This document shows positions 47,579 to 54,983 of a stretch of DNA of 64,000 nt, piece by piece. The stretch's first letter is position 1. The number at the start of each line of letters is the position of its first letter. The position numbers and the translations under genes are program-made. Origin of the DNA: Microcoleus vaginatus PCC 9802 (GTDB taxonomy: Bacteria; Cyanobacteriota; Cyanobacteriia; Cyanobacteriales; Microcoleaceae); contig CP031740.1 of assembly GCA_022701275.1 (NCBI GenBank), positions 5,655,001 through 5,719,000 of the forward strand, written 5' to 3'. The notes beneath the pieces are model-generated. The model ran no database searches. It saw nothing but the letters and a program-made list of their open reading frames with translations, and was not told the DNA's origin.

Positions 47579-48625
47579 ATGATTTTATCAATATTAAGAG
47601 TAGTTATTTGGAGCGCGATCGTCCTAGCATTATCTGGAAATGAACTATCTGCGCGGGCAGCAGAGCCGCAACTGGGAAACAGCAAGCGAACATTTGCGGA
47701 TTGGTGCCGCCAAAAAGCTGATTTGAGTCCTGAAACCAAACATACTGTTGACGTGTTGTTGAAGGAAGCAGGGACTAATGATTGCGATGCCGCCGATCGG
47801 AAACTTTCTAGTCTCACGAAGCTCGACCTCTTCGACAATCAGATCGGCGATATCAAACCGCTAGCATCCTTGACTAACCTGACTTGGCTCTTCCTCGGCA
47901 GCAATCAGATCGGCGACATCAAACCGCTAGCATCCTTGACTAACCTGACTCGGCTCTCCCTCAGCGAAAATCCAATCGGCGACATCAAACCGCTAGCATC
48001 CTTGACTAACCTGACTTTCCTCGACCTCAGCGACAATCAGATAGGCGATATCAAACCGCTAGCATCCTTGACTAACCTGACTATCCTCTTCCTCAGCGAC
48101 AATCAGATAGGCGATATCAAACCGCTAGCATCCTTGACTAACCTGACTTTTCTCTTCCTCAGCGACAATAAAATCGGCGACATCAAACCGCTAGCATCCT
48201 TGACTAACCTGACTTTCCTCGACCTCAGCGACAATCAGATAGGCGATATCAAACCGCTAGCATCCTTGACTAACCTAAGTTCGCTCGATCTCAGCGACAA
48301 TCGGATCGGCGACATCAAACCGCTAGCATCCTTGACTAACCTGACTAGGCTCAACCTCTTGGACAATCAGATCGGCGACATCAAACCGCTAGCATCCTTG
48401 ACTAACCTGACTAGGCTCAACCTCGACGGCAATGTGATCGGCGACATCAAACCGCTAGCATCCTTGACTAACCTACGTTCGCTCGACCTCAGCCGCAATG
48501 TGATCGGCGATATCAAACCGCTAGCATCCTTGACTAAACTGACTGTGCTCCACCTCAGCGGCAATGAGATCGCTCCCAAAACTTGCCCTCTTTCGCGAGA
48601 GTCTATCTGTGAGTGGGAACCATAA
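47579..48625 (+). CDS. Exported leucine-rich-repeat protein, copy 2 (11 repeats)
   Basis: 348 residues from the ATG at 47579 (a TTG at 47567 is also open). Signal peptide, N-cap (FADWCRQKADLSPETKH) and C-cap (PKTCPLSRESICEWEP) are almost the same as in copy 1. Between them are 11 LRRs of 22 residues with the constant IGDIKPLASLTNL half. It ends 2 bases before the convergent UPF0175 stop. The copy-number difference from copy 1 points to unequal recombination between repeats. Confidence 0.88.
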   Translation: MILSILRVVIWSAIVLALSGNELSARAAEPQLGNSKRTFADWCRQKADLSPETKHTVDVLLKEAGTNDCDAADRKLSSLTKLDLFDNQIGDIKPLASLTNLTWLFLGSNQIGDIKPLASLTNLTRLSLSENPIGDIKPLASLTNLTFLDLSDNQIGDIKPLASLTNLTILFLSDNQIGDIKPLASLTNLTFLFLSDNKIGDIKPLASLTNLTFLDLSDNQIGDIKPLASLTNLSSLDLSDNRIGDIKPLASLTNLTRLNLLDNQIGDIKPLASLTNLTRLNLDGNVIGDIKPLASLTNLRSLDLSRNVIGDIKPLASLTKLTVLHLSGNEIAPKTCPLSRESICEWEP

Positions 48626-48627
48626 AT

Positions 48628-48939
48628 TCAACTATAAAGCTTTACAATGCCCTGCCACAGTTCAGAAATAGGATGCAATTTGCCTTGTTTAACTTGTGGC
48701 ATAGAGTTGCGGAGGCTCGCTAGTATGAGTTCGGCCAGTTCGTCATCGGGATCAGCAGGCGGGGTGACGATATCGCGGTTTATTAATATTTGGTAGAAAT
48801 CGTCCGCTGAAATTTTAGCGAGTTGAGCGACTTTATCTAAACTGAGGCTGTGTTGTTGATAAAGTACGATCGCCAATTCTATTCGCACATCGGCTTCAGT
48901 CAGGGGGAGATTGTCGGGAAGGGCGATCGTAATTTGCAT
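48628..48939 (-). CDS. UPF0175 family antitoxin-like protein
   Basis: 103 residues: MQITIALPDNLPLTEADVR, then LYQQHSLSLDKVAQLAKISADDFYQILINRDI, the UPF0175 helix-turn-helix region. UPF0175 proteins usually act as antitoxins next to a DUF3368 PIN-like toxin; no such toxin is visible on either side. The gene converges with LRR copy 2. A truncated second copy lies at 47416. Confidence 0.85.
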   Translation of the reverse strand: MQITIALPDNLPLTEADVRIELAIVLYQQHSLSLDKVAQLAKISADDFYQILINRDIVTPPADPDDELAELILASLRNSMPQVKQGKLHPISELWQGIVKLYS

Positions 48940-48960
48940 GATTTATCTATAATTTAACTC

Positions 48961-48986
48961 TTGTGGAACAGGCATCTTGCCTGTTC
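48961..48986 (+). repeat. TTGTGG-linked hairpin repeat, copy 3
   Basis: TTGTGGAACAGGCATC followed by TTGCCTGTTC: stem GAACAGGCA/TGCCTGTTC, 9 bp with a 3-base loop. Same layout as 9159-9187 and 21303-21327, but the stem sequence differs by compensating changes, which keeps the hairpin. Confidence 0.6.
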
Positions 48987-49011
48987 ATGAAACTCGTGCA
49001 ATATCTCAGAT

Positions 49012-50103
49012 TTAAGCGACCTTGCGCGGTGCATCAACCATCGGCGCAGTGCCAAACAAATGTCTGAGATAACTGCGACTGAGCTCGCGGTTCCAGCGCC
49101 GCAGCCGCACCATCACTCGCGTGAATGTAAAAGTCAATTCCAACACCAAAGAAATCTGTTTGAGACTGAGTGAAGTATTAAACACATCGTTACCGTGCGT
49201 GCGTTCAATCTGATGATGTTTCAGCAAAGCAATCAGATTTTTAGTAGAGCCTTTCAGTTGATTGAAATAACTCTGGGAGAATGCCCAACGGCTGAAACCC
49301 CAAAACTTAGCCAAATGATTGATCTCATCCTGTAAAGGCTGGGAAATTGCCTGTTGCAACGCTCCTGTTGAGTGTACCATCAACCATAAATAAACAGAAG
49401 TAGCTCCCCACTCGGTACTCAGGCGACTAATCACGTGTTTATAGGTATCTTGCCAAGCGTCACCTGTGGATTGACAGCCATTCACAGAATTGGGTTTAAC
49501 TTGCAGTTTTTCCGCTGTAAGTTGCTGGTAAATTTTCCTAAATGTCGGGCAATGTTGGCGTTCTTCTTTTTCCCAGACACCTATCTCTAAAATGTTGCCA
49601 TTGTCATCAAAAATTCCTCCCATAAACCGCGCCATTTGCGGGTAAATATGCTGTAAATAGCACCAACTTTCTCTACCGTAGCTGCGGATGGGAGCTTCAA
49701 TTTCTGCCGCACTTGCCAAAATTTGTAAAAATATTTCTGGCTTGACACCAATAATTTGGTCGCGATTGATTCCTTGCCAATCTATGGGTTCCCAATGGCG
49801 GGGATGCGGGGTGGAAAATTGCTGGGGCAGATCGGAAAGTCGATCGCTCAAAACTTCCAATGACATATAATGGTCGATGAGCGAGTTAATCCTGGCGCGA
49901 CTTTGCAAATAGCGAGGGCTTTGATACTGATTTCCAGCCAAATCAATTGTATACACCTTACCAGTAGCTTTCATTGTTTCTGCCTGTTCGTAACTTTTAC
50001 AGCTATGGTGCAAAAGGCATTTGGGAAGTCGCAATGAGTAACGTGCAGCCTGCTCAATTACTAGCAGTTGCCTTGATTGAGCAGAACTCAGGTGAAACGG
50101 CAT
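49012..50103 (-). CDS. Ferritin-like diiron-type protein of unknown function
   Basis: 363 residues. Two ExxH motifs, E181-R-Q-H184 (WEKEERQH) and E260-I-N-H263 (QDEINHLAKFWGF), lie 79 residues apart in predicted helices, with further Glu at E145 and in STEWG. This is the pattern of carboxylate-bridged diiron proteins (ferritin-like, desaturase-like). No membrane segment or signal is obvious. The actual reaction is unknown. It is transcribed in the same direction as the phage-like operon to its right but is separated by 85 bases and looks like ordinary chromosomal sequence. Confidence 0.55.
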   Translation of the reverse strand: MPFHLSSAQSRQLLVIEQAARYSLRLPKCLLHHSCKSYEQAETMKATGKVYTIDLAGNQYQSPRYLQSRARINSLIDHYMSLEVLSDRLSDLPQQFSTPHPRHWEPIDWQGINRDQIIGVKPEIFLQILASAAEIEAPIRSYGRESWCYLQHIYPQMARFMGGIFDDNGNILEIGVWEKEERQHCPTFRKIYQQLTAEKLQVKPNSVNGCQSTGDAWQDTYKHVISRLSTEWGATSVYLWLMVHSTGALQQAISQPLQDEINHLAKFWGFSRWAFSQSYFNQLKGSTKNLIALLKHHQIERTHGNDVFNTSLSLKQISLVLELTFTFTRVMVRLRRWNRELSRSYLRHLFGTAPMVDAPRKVA

Positions 50104-50188
50104 GAAGTAGGGTGAATCCCCAATGTTAAAATAGCTGTGGCTTCCAATAAGCGCTGCACCGTGTCGCGGGCTGGAAGCCGCCCAAACT

Positions 50189-50623
50189 TTAATACTTCAC
50201 AGTTAGCGGTAAACTCTTTACGCCCAAATCGGCAATCGACGCGAGGCGATTGCACAAACGCCGCCAGCCTTCCCAATTTTTCAGCACCACGCACCCAGCG
50301 CTACCTGGGTAATTAGCATCAAAGTGCAAACCTAGCTCGGCTCGAATTCCTTTGTCAGAAACCACTGGGTCGGGCGTGATGTGGAAAAAATCGCCTTCGA
50401 CGCCCCTTGTTTCCAAATAGTAAGGCTCGGTTGGGATTTGGTATTCACCCGCCGGAATCGGGCCCTTCCCCCTCACCCATTCATCACCAGGGCGCTGCCA
50501 GTCTGCACAGCCTGAAGTTGCCACATAGTCGATCGCCCGATCGTCTGGGTAAATTAACTGCAAATTTCCATAAATTAGCTCTGACGAGTGGCGCAAATTC
50601 ATTGTAAAAATTAGTTGGTGCAT
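50189..50623 (-). CDS. Peptidoglycan-active (DUF2778/L,D-transpeptidase-like) protein, phage-like operon
   Basis: 144 residues. GKGPIPAGEYQIP, then LGLHFDANYPGSAGCVVL, matches the layout of DUF2778/YkuD-like enzymes: a GPIPAG entry, then His and a catalytic-type Cys in a SxGC motif. Likely cuts or crosslinks peptidoglycan; in this setting it may be the lysis enzyme. It is the last gene of the leftward operon and overlaps the preceding one as TAATG. The family call rests on motif spacing only. Confidence 0.6.
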   Translation of the reverse strand: MHQLIFTMNLRHSSELIYGNLQLIYPDDRAIDYVATSGCADWQRPGDEWVRGKGPIPAGEYQIPTEPYYLETRGVEGDFFHITPDPVVSDKGIRAELGLHFDANYPGSAGCVVLKNWEGWRRLCNRLASIADLGVKSLPLTVKY

Positions 50624-50823
50624 TATATTTTCTGCTTAATTTGGTCAATTAATGATTGAATCTCTACAAGCGTTTTGCGCCCTGACACTAAATCGCGCCT
50701 GCCAGCAATCGTCATACCCTGCACATATCCATACTCTTTACTTAAATCCTCTAAACCATTTATCAACTGAGACTGACTAGGATTAGGAATTTCTAAAAGT
50801 TGTTTAGCTTTGTCGATTGTCAT
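50623..50823 (-). CDS. Small hypothetical protein, phage-like operon
   Basis: 66 residues, helical (KAKQLLEIPNPSQSQLINGLEDLSKEYG). No membrane segment. Starts inside the end of the preceding two-helix membrane protein (20-base overlap) and shares TAATG with the next gene, so it is translationally coupled to both. Its place between a membrane protein and a wall enzyme suggests part of a lysis cassette. Confidence 0.6.
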   Translation of the reverse strand: MTIDKAKQLLEIPNPSQSQLINGLEDLSKEYGYVQGMTIAGRRDLVSGRKTLVEIQSLIDQIKQKI

Positions 50824-51001
50824 GCTGCGACTTCGGGGGGGAAACGAGCAAACCGCCCAACAGTGTTAGAATCGGCGCTAAAAAAGGGATAAGCGACGTG
50901 GCGTTTTCCTTTTGAAATACCAGTATTATCCCCGCGCCAACTAGCATAATTACGGCAACGTTTAAGCTGGCAACTGTAAAGCGATACGAGTATTTGTCCA
51001 C
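50804..51001 (-). CDS. Small two-helix membrane protein (holin-like)
   Basis: 65 residues with two hydrophobic helices, ASLNVAVIMLVGAGIILVF and SLIPFLAPILTLLGGLLV, separated by a short charged turn, and a charged C-terminus. This is the build of class II holins. It lies in a tight series directly before the presumed wall-lytic gene. Function is inferred from form and position only. Confidence 0.55.
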   Translation of the reverse strand: MDKYSYRFTVASLNVAVIMLVGAGIILVFQKENATSLIPFLAPILTLLGGLLVSPPKSQHDNRQS

Positions 51002-51004
51002 TTG

Positions 51005-51298
51005 CTAAAAATCTGTGTGTTGTGGCTTATTTTCTTCTGGTAAAGAGGGTTTTCGTCGCATATCCAAAACCCTGAAGATATCATTTACAGCATTTTTTAA
51101 GAGTCCGAGTTCTACCATAGTGTGATTGTCATTCTGAATAGATTTTTGTGCAAATCTATTCCATTCCTTAACCTCGTTTCTAACATCTTTCATGTTAGAT
51201 TCAGCTCGCAGCGTCGCAACGGTAAAGGCTCCCGTTGCGACAGCACCAGCACAACCAATAGATATACCGATGATTTCTATCAAATCTTTAACATTCAT
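51005..51298 (-). CDS. Small membrane-anchored protein, phage-like operon
   Basis: 97 residues from MNVKDLIEIIG (ATG 51298). One N-terminal membrane helix (EIIGISIGCAGAVATGAFTVATL) is followed by a soluble helix (KDVRNEVKEWNRFAQK) and a charged tail. It ends 3 bases before the next gene starts. May belong to the lysis group (spanin- or holin-partner-like), but no family is recognised. Confidence 0.5.
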   Translation of the reverse strand: MNVKDLIEIIGISIGCAGAVATGAFTVATLRAESNMKDVRNEVKEWNRFAQKSIQNDNHTMVELGLLKNAVNDIFRVLDMRRKPSLPEENKPQHTDF

Positions 51299-51335
51299 TA
51301 CTTGCAATCTTTGACAATTTTAATTTATCTGCTAC

Positions 51336-51821
51336 TTACAACCCGTCTATTTTTGATTCGATAGAGTTTAGTTGTTGACCAATAGCTGCTATAGCTGTCA
51401 ATTCAGTTGTTGAAATATTTCCCTGATATTCCCAGACAACTAATTTTATTTGCCTGTGCCAGCGATGGCATAAAAATGCAATCGCAAAATCGGCAACCCC
51501 AATATCAAGGAAAGGTACTATCTGGGTTTTACCTAAAACTATTCGACGACTCGACCCGTAACTTGTAGGATTACCGCCCACTGTTAAGGGCAAAGAGATG
51601 CTTTGGCTCAAATAGCCCGCGCTAAACCATCCAGGCTTTGCCAAAGGATTACTTGCATAAACCGCCAGAAGCGATTTATGCAAAATAATCGGGCATTTTT
51701 GCTCGGGAATGCGAACGTAACTGTCAGTCTCGACATTTGAACCTAGTGTTTGAGCGGCAACGTCAAGCTCCCAAACAGGAACCCACAAATTAGGGTCGTT
51801 GAGGTTGACGATTAAACTCAC
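51336..51821 (-). CDS. Hypothetical protein, possible virion component
   Basis: 161 residues, mostly beta-strand-like with no membrane helix: VNLNDPNLWVPVWELDVAAQTL, a central VGGNPTSYGSSRRIVLGKTQ, and a short C-terminal helix that resembles a coiled coil (AAIGQQLNSIESKI). Its start overlaps the previous stop as ATGA (51818-51821). No family recognised. Confidence 0.55.
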   Translation of the reverse strand: MSLIVNLNDPNLWVPVWELDVAAQTLGSNVETDSYVRIPEQKCPIILHKSLLAVYASNPLAKPGWFSAGYLSQSISLPLTVGGNPTSYGSSRRIVLGKTQIVPFLDIGVADFAIAFLCHRWHRQIKLVVWEYQGNISTTELTAIAAIGQQLNSIESKIDGL

Positions 51822-52066
51822 AGAAAAAGCCCTATTTTTTCTAAATTTTCCTCGACTTCATCAGCGTATCGGTCAATGTCAATTTCGGTTGTTTCTGCTA
51901 AATCGAGAAAGTCACCGCCCGATATTCGCCCCTCTAAGAATAGTTTTGAATGTTGGCTAATTTTTTTTGCCAAATTCCAGCGATATTCAATTTCCTCTAC
52001 TGAGGCGTCGAAGTCGATGACTATTTGCAGCGCCGATTTAATTTGATTGATAGCTTCAGAAATCAT
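51818..52066 (-). CDS. Hypothetical acidic helical protein
   Basis: 82 residues, strongly acidic and helical (ASVEEIEYRWNLAKKIS, DIDRYADEVEENLEKIG). Could be a tail-assembly chaperone or scaffolding helper by size and charge, but there is no direct evidence. Couples to its neighbour through a 4-base ATGA overlap; starts 8 bases after the preceding gene. Confidence 0.55.
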   Translation of the reverse strand: MISEAINQIKSALQIVIDFDASVEEIEYRWNLAKKISQHSKLFLEGRISGGDFLDLAETTEIDIDRYADEVEENLEKIGLFL

Positions 52067-52074
52067 TTTTAGTT

Positions 52075-52731
52075 TTAGAATGCTGGGGCAACAGCATCTC
52101 CAGTAAAACCTGGTTGGCTTCTTTCTGATCGGTAAAGCTCCGGCTCGAAAGAAAGGCGCTTCTTGCCCGCGTAAGTGGGGGTACCGACCGCCAATTTAAT
52201 AGCATTTTCAGCATCTTTGTAATCAATATCGGCGATCGTTGTTTGTGTAGATGCGGGATCTTTAGCATCTGTTTGCACCGTTGAAGATCCTCTACCAAAA
52301 GGAATTGAGCCGCTGCGACCTCCTTTGTAGTTTCTTGGTCTGCCCGTAAAAGCAGACGTCCCCGCTGTATTGACCGCGGCGTTAGTTGGAATCAGCGTAA
52401 CTCTCGCGATTGCCGGATAAAAACCCGCAGGTGCATCAGTTACGGTTGGTGTATTAGTCAAATTAAGCCCAAAAATACCATCTAAGTTGGTGATACCTAA
52501 CGTACCGAGTATACCTAGGGCACCGCGCGTCATTGAGGTTCGGACAAAATTAGCTGTTGCAGCCGGACTTAGACCAAACGGTACAATCCCTACTGCCCGT
52601 CGCTCTTTGTATACCGCAGGAGCTTTACGCGGTTGGGAGTGTATTCTTTCTCCCTTGAGGTAACTTGCATAGATATCGACTTCAGCCGCCGTTAAAGTTT
52701 TTTTGGTAAACCGTCGAGAATTTCGTGGCAT
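52075..52731 (-). CDS. Hypothetical basic protein, possible virion component
   Basis: 218 residues with a basic head (MPRNSRRFTKKTLTAAEVD), a Gly/Ala hydrophobic middle (MTRGALGILGTLGITNLDGIFG) and a basic tail (GKKRLSFEPELYRSERS). No family recognised. AAGGAAG lies 7 bases before the ATG. The 126-base gap upstream is the only sizeable gap in the operon and carries TTGACA on the minus strand (52851-52846), so an internal promoter may start here. Confidence 0.55.
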   Translation of the reverse strand: MPRNSRRFTKKTLTAAEVDIYASYLKGERIHSQPRKAPAVYKERRAVGIVPFGLSPAATANFVRTSMTRGALGILGTLGITNLDGIFGLNLTNTPTVTDAPAGFYPAIARVTLIPTNAAVNTAGTSAFTGRPRNYKGGRSGSIPFGRGSSTVQTDAKDPASTQTTIADIDYKDAENAIKLAVGTPTYAGKKRLSFEPELYRSERSQPGFTGDAVAPAF

Positions 52732-52857
52732 TGTTCACTTCCTTTTTTTTTAGTCTAGTGAACCTCGAAAGCTTTGCACAGTCTCGTTTTTAAGCGTTTT
52801 TTACTGGAGGAACCTAATAGGTTTTGGTAAAGTTAACAAAGGTATTGTCAAGAATTG

Positions 52858-53961
52858 TTAAGCCTCATAAATGACTTTATTGCCTTTTACTAGCGGAATC
52901 GGCGATTGTAATTTGGGCAAGTACAGGAGAGCGTTATCAAACATAACGGTAGAGTTTGGCCTTTTAGTTTCGGATTCCCATTCTTTCCCTAAAAGCTGGA
53001 AGTTTGGGGGGTCTTGGGGAAAAGCAATTTCCGGGGCCTCGTTCGCCGAGTAGTGGAAACCGGCAGGATCAGGGGTAAAATCAAAAATTTTCAGCAATTT
53101 TTCAAATAACTCCTTTCCTTGTCGGGACGATCGCACAAAAGCGTACCCCTCCAAGCCTTGAAGTCTTGCGATTTGTCCAGAGTAGGAAAGGCACTCGCGC
53201 CCCTTTTGCCAGCGATACAACTCTGGGGAGGCAAATTCATCTCTAATTTTCGTCGCCCACCGCCGAATACTACTATTACTAATAAGCTCAGCTAATCCAC
53301 GCTGCACGATTTCTAAATCGTCCGAATATCCAGTGCAGCGAATTGTTTTTTCGCCCTTGACTCGACTGCGAGCTTCTCCTGTAGGTTTCCGTCTCAAACT
53401 GTCGTTAGGTTCAATAAAATTTAAGACTATAGCGGGCCATCCTTTTAGTGGAGGCTTGCTATTCTTTCCCGAAATATTGATATTTGACTCACTAGAGTTT
53501 TGCCACTCATACTGAATAATTTGATTTATTATCTGTAAATGAGTGCCGCTAAACACTACAGAATCCGACTCATTGTTACGGTTTTTCCAGTATTCTATGG
53601 TTGTATATTTAGGCTTTTTGTCACCTAGTCGGGGTAGCCACTCTCGATATCGCGGGCGCGATTCCATTCTCCGCCAGGGCGAAATTCCCGACAGTTGATA
53701 ATTTGATTCTATTCTTTCCGATAGCAGCGGAAACCCGTTTTCCCACCCCTCCCACCATTCCTGGAAATCGATTTTCTCGCGTTCCAACAAGTCATAAAGC
53801 GCCAGAAATAACGCGCCGTTTGCTGCGAGGTCTTCTTCGCGCCCCGATAGCGTGTATATTTCCTGGTCTTTTTTCTTGTTAGGCTTGACTTGAATCACCC
53901 TGTACGGCCAATTGTTCACCGTAGGAGTAATCGTTTCTCTTAACCTCTCTTCCCACGTCAT
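52858..53961 (-). CDS. Hypothetical protein, phage-like operon
   Basis: 367 residues, soluble, rich in Trp and Arg (FQEWWEGWENGFPLL, SPWRRMESRPRYREWLPRL). A C-terminal region with GYSDDLEIVQRGLAELI and YSGQIARLQGLEGYAFVRSS looks folded and helical. I recognise no family. It follows the 336-residue protein by 9 bases and belongs to the same transcription unit. Confidence 0.6.
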   Translation of the reverse strand: MTWEERLRETITPTVNNWPYRVIQVKPNKKKDQEIYTLSGREEDLAANGALFLALYDLLEREKIDFQEWWEGWENGFPLLSERIESNYQLSGISPWRRMESRPRYREWLPRLGDKKPKYTTIEYWKNRNNESDSVVFSGTHLQIINQIIQYEWQNSSESNINISGKNSKPPLKGWPAIVLNFIEPNDSLRRKPTGEARSRVKGEKTIRCTGYSDDLEIVQRGLAELISNSSIRRWATKIRDEFASPELYRWQKGRECLSYSGQIARLQGLEGYAFVRSSRQGKELFEKLLKIFDFTPDPAGFHYSANEAPEIAFPQDPPNFQLLGKEWESETKRPNSTVMFDNALLYLPKLQSPIPLVKGNKVIYEA

Positions 53962-53970
53962 GATTTCTAT

Positions 53971-54981
53971 TTATCCAAAAGCGGTTGATAAAACGAAAAC
54001 TCCCTCTTGACAGCTTTCTAGAAACTCTTCCCACAATTCCTCGAAGAACTCTTGTATATTTTTGTCGGAAATCGTTTGGATGACAGCTTTCACGCCGATG
54101 TTGATACTCCAAGGCTTAGCATCAGGAGCACCCCACTTTTCGAGCCAGCTTGCTATGGTTTCCCCTACAAAAGGAACTCTCTTAATTGCTGGTGACAAAC
54201 TTTTCAAGAATTTTCTCGCGTTCTTAAAAATCTGCACAAATGCAGCCGTCGTGCCTACTCGAATTGTTGCGTTAATCAAATTTCTGACTTGGGGGATAGC
54301 TTCTTCATAAAGCTCTTGGTTAACTTCTTTGATAGCTGCTAATTTGGATGGATTTACCCGGACAATGCTTGCTCCTGGAGCGATGCCGCAAAGAGCCGTC
54401 CCCAATAGCGAACCTAAAGACCCGCCCGCAACGCTCCACAATTGAGCCTGTGCTGACGCGATTCTTTTTTCTAAAGCTTCATCGGTTTGGTTCCAATTGA
54501 AATTAATTAGCTGCATCGCTTTGCCCGCGCACCAGCGCATAACAGCGCCGACAGTTACGCCCGTCAGCAGGCTGGAAACCAACGCGCCCGGATGGCCCAA
54601 CAAGTAAAGCGCCCGCCCCCCGATCGCTCGCCCTGCAGCTAGCACTCCCTGACCTGCTGCCATTCCTGCGGCTCGCAAACTTCCCAACACTCCTAGTGAT
54701 CGGCAAGCTGTCACAAGTGAGCTTAGTGATTGATAGCCCCCGACAACCACCTGCCCGCCCAAGTAAACAATAACCCCGCCTAGAGTTACGCCCGCAGCAG
54801 CTCCCACCGGGTCTGCCGCGTACCAGTCGCCGAGCTTGACATCTCCGATTTGGATGTTGCCAATAACATCTCCGATAAAAGCTGTAACAGAGTTGAACAA
54901 ATCGCCTAATTTATCTATCCATGATTTGTCCGCAGTCCCGTTAAAATAAGCCGAGCTTGTTTGATTGTCTAGTATTTGCAT
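53971..54981 (-). CDS. Ala/Gly-rich membrane-active-looking protein, phage-like operon
   Basis: 336 residues. The first 220 contain repeated Gly/Ala-rich hydrophobic stretches (GAAAGVTLGGVIVYLGGQVVV, LYLLGHPGALVSSLLTG, VAGGSLGSLLGTALCGIAPG, each quoted in part). The last 110 are amphipathic helices with several Trp and acidic runs (FFEELWEEFLES). The form suggests membrane insertion or a packed virion/injection protein rather than a classical transporter. No family recognised. It starts 2 bases after the preceding gene's stop. Confidence 0.55.
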   Translation of the reverse strand: MQILDNQTSSAYFNGTADKSWIDKLGDLFNSVTAFIGDVIGNIQIGDVKLGDWYAADPVGAAAGVTLGGVIVYLGGQVVVGGYQSLSSLVTACRSLGVLGSLRAAGMAAGQGVLAAGRAIGGRALYLLGHPGALVSSLLTGVTVGAVMRWCAGKAMQLINFNWNQTDEALEKRIASAQAQLWSVAGGSLGSLLGTALCGIAPGASIVRVNPSKLAAIKEVNQELYEEAIPQVRNLINATIRVGTTAAFVQIFKNARKFLKSLSPAIKRVPFVGETIASWLEKWGAPDAKPWSINIGVKAVIQTISDKNIQEFFEELWEEFLESCQEGVFVLSTAFG

Positions 54982-54983
54982 AA

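Noticed and set aside
46130..48550. Regular 66-base repeats as a CRISPR array
   Set aside because: The repeats are translated, and the variable parts are LRR cassettes of coding sequence, not unrelated spacers. No cas genes are present.
46384..48579. Long minus-strand frames (MSLRSSELRLVKDASG-type repeats) opposite the LRR genes
   Set aside because: They are produced by the 66-base LRR repeat, which keeps all frames in phase; the plus-strand LRR proteins with signal peptides and caps are clearly the real genes.
50088..50294. Minus-strand 68-codon frame at the left edge of the phage-like operon
   Set aside because: It overlaps the peptidoglycan-active gene and the start of the diiron-type gene and has no protein features.
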